Shown: piece after piece, positions 61,401 to 64,000 of the stretch
How positions within the stretch are numbered: the stretch's first letter is position 1
Layout: every line of letters starts with the position of its first letter
DNA from: Luidia sarsii
Taxonomy: Eukaryota > Echinodermata > Asteroidea > Paxillosida > Luidiidae
Assembly (NCBI GenBank): GCA_949987565.1
Contig: OX465107.1
Coordinates: 19,430,273 to 19,494,272 of the forward strand
Direction: 5' to 3'
Length of the DNA stretch: 64,000 bases
Made by a program: the position numbers and the translations under genes
The notes under the pieces: model-generated
Database searches by the model: none
What the model saw: the letters and a program-made list of their open reading frames with translations, nothing else
What the model was told of the DNA's origin: nothing

Positions 61401-61890
61401 GGCTCAGGCTTCAGGTTATGAATCCAGGAGTTCGTCCGGGTTGGTCTGTGGTTTGCGAGATCGCTTCGGTGTGATTTTTCTTTTTTTTCCTCGGGAAGCG
61501 ATCGGCCGGTTACTTTCCAGTGCAAAAGGTGTCGGAGTATCCACAACTTGCCGACTGCACGCGGGTAGGCGCGCGGCCATTTCAGTGCATAAGCAGAGCA
61601 GAGTGGGGAGCCGTGCCGAGGCAGCTGTGCGGCGTGTATTGCCGTACACCCGGTGCCTACTGCTGCACACTTCCAATTTTTTTTTTTTTATGATGATCCG
61701 GGGAGAGTGCGGCGCTCAGGCAGTCCGAGGTCCTGACGGTAGCCTGCACTAGCAGCAGTATGATTGGCCGCACTCCCCTAACCGCCACCCCGCCTCCTCC
61801 TCCCTCATTGCCTATTCACGTATTCACAGTGACCTTTCACTGAGTGGGCGGGGCCGGGCCTCCAGCTGAGCCGCGATTGGCTGGAAGATG
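61401..61890 (-). promoter_or_regulatory. Candidate internal promoter and 5' UTR first exon, CpG-rich
   Basis: This stretch has about 30 CpG dinucleotides by hand count in roughly 390 bp (61491-61880), against AT-rich, CpG-poor surroundings. It holds two CCAAT boxes reading on the minus strand (61763-61767 and 61876-61880) and a GC box GGGCGGGGC (61846-61854). Downstream in the minus direction is a consensus GTGAGT donor (61395-61400). That arrangement suits a first, non-coding exon ending at 61401 and transcribed toward the trio exons. No ATG lies in a frame that stays open into the donor, so any exon here would be 5' UTR. CCAAT boxes work in either orientation, so a plus-strand promoter is also possible. 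This is inference from motifs only. Confidence 0.35.
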
Positions 61891-63599
61891 ATGGCTCCAG
61901 CCCTTGCTGCAATTCATGTGCAAAGCAGCTTTCTGCACGAGACTGGGACTGGCGGCAAATATTACTTCACTCAAAACACCCTGCATCATATATGTTACGG
62001 TGCCGTGCGCCATCAAAGTGCAAACAGAATTAAACACTGGGGGGGGGGGGAATCAAACTAATGCTTATAAATCCAGCGTGGCCTGATTCACAAACTCAAT
62101 CACGAGAATCTGTAGTCATGATGAGAGAGATCTCGTTCTTATTCATTTTTTTTTAATCTGTGGCAGCGTGCAAATTTTGATAAAGCAACCAAGTACGTAC
62201 CAGTACAAGTAATCTAGCTGACAATTCTAAACACGTTCGCTTCGGGCTAGTCAGTGGCACCAATCTTGTTTTGGGTTTTTTTCTCTTCAGTAAAAAAAAC
62301 CTTCAGTCACCCACCCCTTGCCTCACTCTGGCCTTATGTGGAACCTGTTTATTCTTGAAATTCTATTTTGTGCTCATTTGTGGGTTTCTTTTCTTACTGA
62401 ACCCTGTAGGCTCATTCAGGCAAAAACAAAATGAAAGAAAGATGTGACTAGTGACTAGGCCCTACTTTTACTCCAAAAAATGGAAAGAATTCCAGAGGTT
62501 CAGATGACAGGCAAAATAGAAAAGGTAAAACATGTATCCAAGAAAATGCCTTATCACGATTAAACGACAATGAATTAATAATCAACCAAAAATGAGCACC
62601 TGTTTTTTTCTCTATTACTGGTACTTACTCTTCATGCCCCAATTAATTGTGCATCATCTACTGCAGACTAATTGAACCAAGTCCATTAATCCAAATGTTT
62701 GACTACCATTCCAAAAAAAAATGTCATTCAACAGCAAATGTAAAAACAAACAAAGAAGTGGGATTGCTCACAAATCAGTCATTTTAACTGATTTTTATTA
62801 ATTGAATCCTCTAAAAAAACAAAAAGAATCTCCCCTCTCTACAAAGAGAGATTTAGATGTATCCCTGGTCTCAGTACAGCATCAACCACAGACATATTTA
62901 CAACAGACATATAACCAGGGCAAAAAATATTAGAGAATTGCCAAATGAACGTCAAGAAAAAAAAAATTGAGAAATTTCCTTTAGCCTTTTTTTTTTATTT
63001 CCAAGAAAATAATAATAATAATTGGTCCCACTATCAGATCAGCTTTGAACATTTGATTGGATAAAAACTTGATTTTCTTTTCATCAATTCTTTAGAATCA
63101 TCAATTGTTGATAATTTGATCTGCAACAACTTGGGGAAGCTTTTCCCTGTTTGGGCGAGAACTGGACCGACTTGGACTGGACGCGTGAGGGTCCAGGGTT
63201 TTCCCCAGGAATCGGGGAAAGGACTGAGCAGACTGCCACTTCACTGATGAATGCAGGTGTTTGGTGGGTACACCGTGGAGGTGCTGGCTTTGTGTCCCAC
63301 ACATCACATAATTGGATGTGGGAAGCGTGTCGAGCACTGCAATGTGCATTTGTTTGTATTTGGAAAACTGGAAAGGGGGGGGGGGAGAGAAATTAGGAAT
63401 ATTTCTGCTAAAAAAGAGGAATCACAGAGCAAACTACATAGGAATACATGTGTATTTCCAAGCCAAAATTCGGAATCTGCTGTCAAGAGCTTGTAAAAAG
63501 TGGAACATTTTTAACCCCCCAAAAAGAATGATTCCTCCAAAATAGGAATGGTTAGCAGCTATGGGGGGGGGGGGGCTTCATGCATTGCCTCGCTATAAT
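61891..63599. other. AT-rich unique sequence
   Basis: No repeats except short A/T runs and two G runs (62040-62050, 63377-63386). It includes a stretch dense in TAATT/ATTA cores (62640-62700). No exon is seen. Confidence 0.4.
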
Positions 63600-63663
63600 T
63601 ACCATAATTATTATTATTATTATTATTATTATTTTTTATATTTTTTTTTTTGGGGGGGGGGGG
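63600..63663. repeat. ATT microsatellite followed by T-run/G-run
   Basis: About nine ATT units, then 11 T and 12 G. Confidence 0.9.
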
Positions 63664-63833
63664 TTTGGCCTCGATTTTGACCCAGTGAGGTGCCAAGCCT
63701 CGCAGACAAACACCAGGGAAAGCCCATGAAAGTTGTGAGGTGGGTTGTCTCACAGGTTCCTAAACGGAGGAAACCCCTGGCTGGACCATCTGAAAGACCC
63801 TTTCAGATGTGCACACTTTTCTGTCAATGATAT

Positions 63834-64000
63834 TAGGGACGTTCCCACTACGAAAATAATCGCTATTTGAATCGCGATGATTTTTTTGGGGGGGGGGTCA
63901 TGTTCACACAGGCCAAATAATCGCGTCGCAAATCAACGCGAGCCAATTGCGGTTAGCATGTGGTCGTGCTGAATGGAATGGCGGGACTCGCTGACGAAAT
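63834..64000. mobile_element. FB2 copy running off the window
   Basis: It starts AGGGACGTTCCCACTACG, followed by AAATAATCGCTATTTGAATC, and carries the T-run/G-run junction at 63881-63897. CACAGGCCAAATAATCGCG follows, as in the 31724 copy (CACACGGGCC). The right end is beyond the window. Confidence 0.55.

Noticed and set aside
61416..61676. 86-codon minus-strand ATG frame in the CpG-rich region
   Set aside because: It stops 15 bp before the donor and is not recognisable. More likely 5' UTR or chance in GC-rich DNA.

Overview
The window looks like about 64 kb of an animal genome, probably a marine deuterostome and most plausibly an echinoderm. It has AT-rich unique sequence, split genes, very abundant GA/CT microsatellites, G and C homopolymers, tRNA-like SINEs and many short foldback (MITE-like) elements. 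One foldback at 38277-38650 has internal motifs that I recall from sea-star repeats. That recollection is the only reason for preferring an echinoderm and was not checked. Nothing bacterial is present: no operons, no CRISPR and no long non-repetitive ORF.

The only protein-coding gene I can support is a Trio/Kalirin-family RhoGEF on the minus strand. Two small exons (3727-3805, then 947-1046) have good splice sites. They join in phase through a split lysine codon and encode the linker containing KKWLTSPVRKLS, which in Trio/Kalirin follows the first SH3 domain and precedes the second GEF (DH-PH) module. Everything above 3805 is therefore upstream of these exons, most likely one intron of more than 60 kb. 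I could not find the SH3 exon in it. The intron separates the GEF1-SH3 half of the protein from the GEF2 half, which is where some animals start short GEF2 isoforms. Three places fit, weakly, with internal starts. A CpG-rich stretch at 61401-61890 has CCAAT and GC boxes and a downstream donor. A phase-compatible ATG exon lies at 46125-46179. An in-frame ATG lies 6 bases upstream of the 947-1046 exon.

The rest of the window is intronic repeat landscape. About twenty GA/CT arrays occur between 10.5 and 60.5 kb, including a 1.2 kb polypyrimidine minisatellite at 24478-25680. At least five foldback/MITE families and two clear SINE families are present. Two dead non-LTR retrotransposon 3' fragments lie at 27085-27440 and 50366-50575. 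Two assembly gaps of exactly 200 N lie at 9651-9850 and 60478-60677.

A recurring oddity is a polarised homopolymer junction, a T run followed directly by a G run (or C then A on the other strand). It appears at least 17 times and I did not see the reverse order in runs of six or more. Nearly all long open frames here are artefacts of purine/pyrimidine repeats, which cannot encode stop codons.
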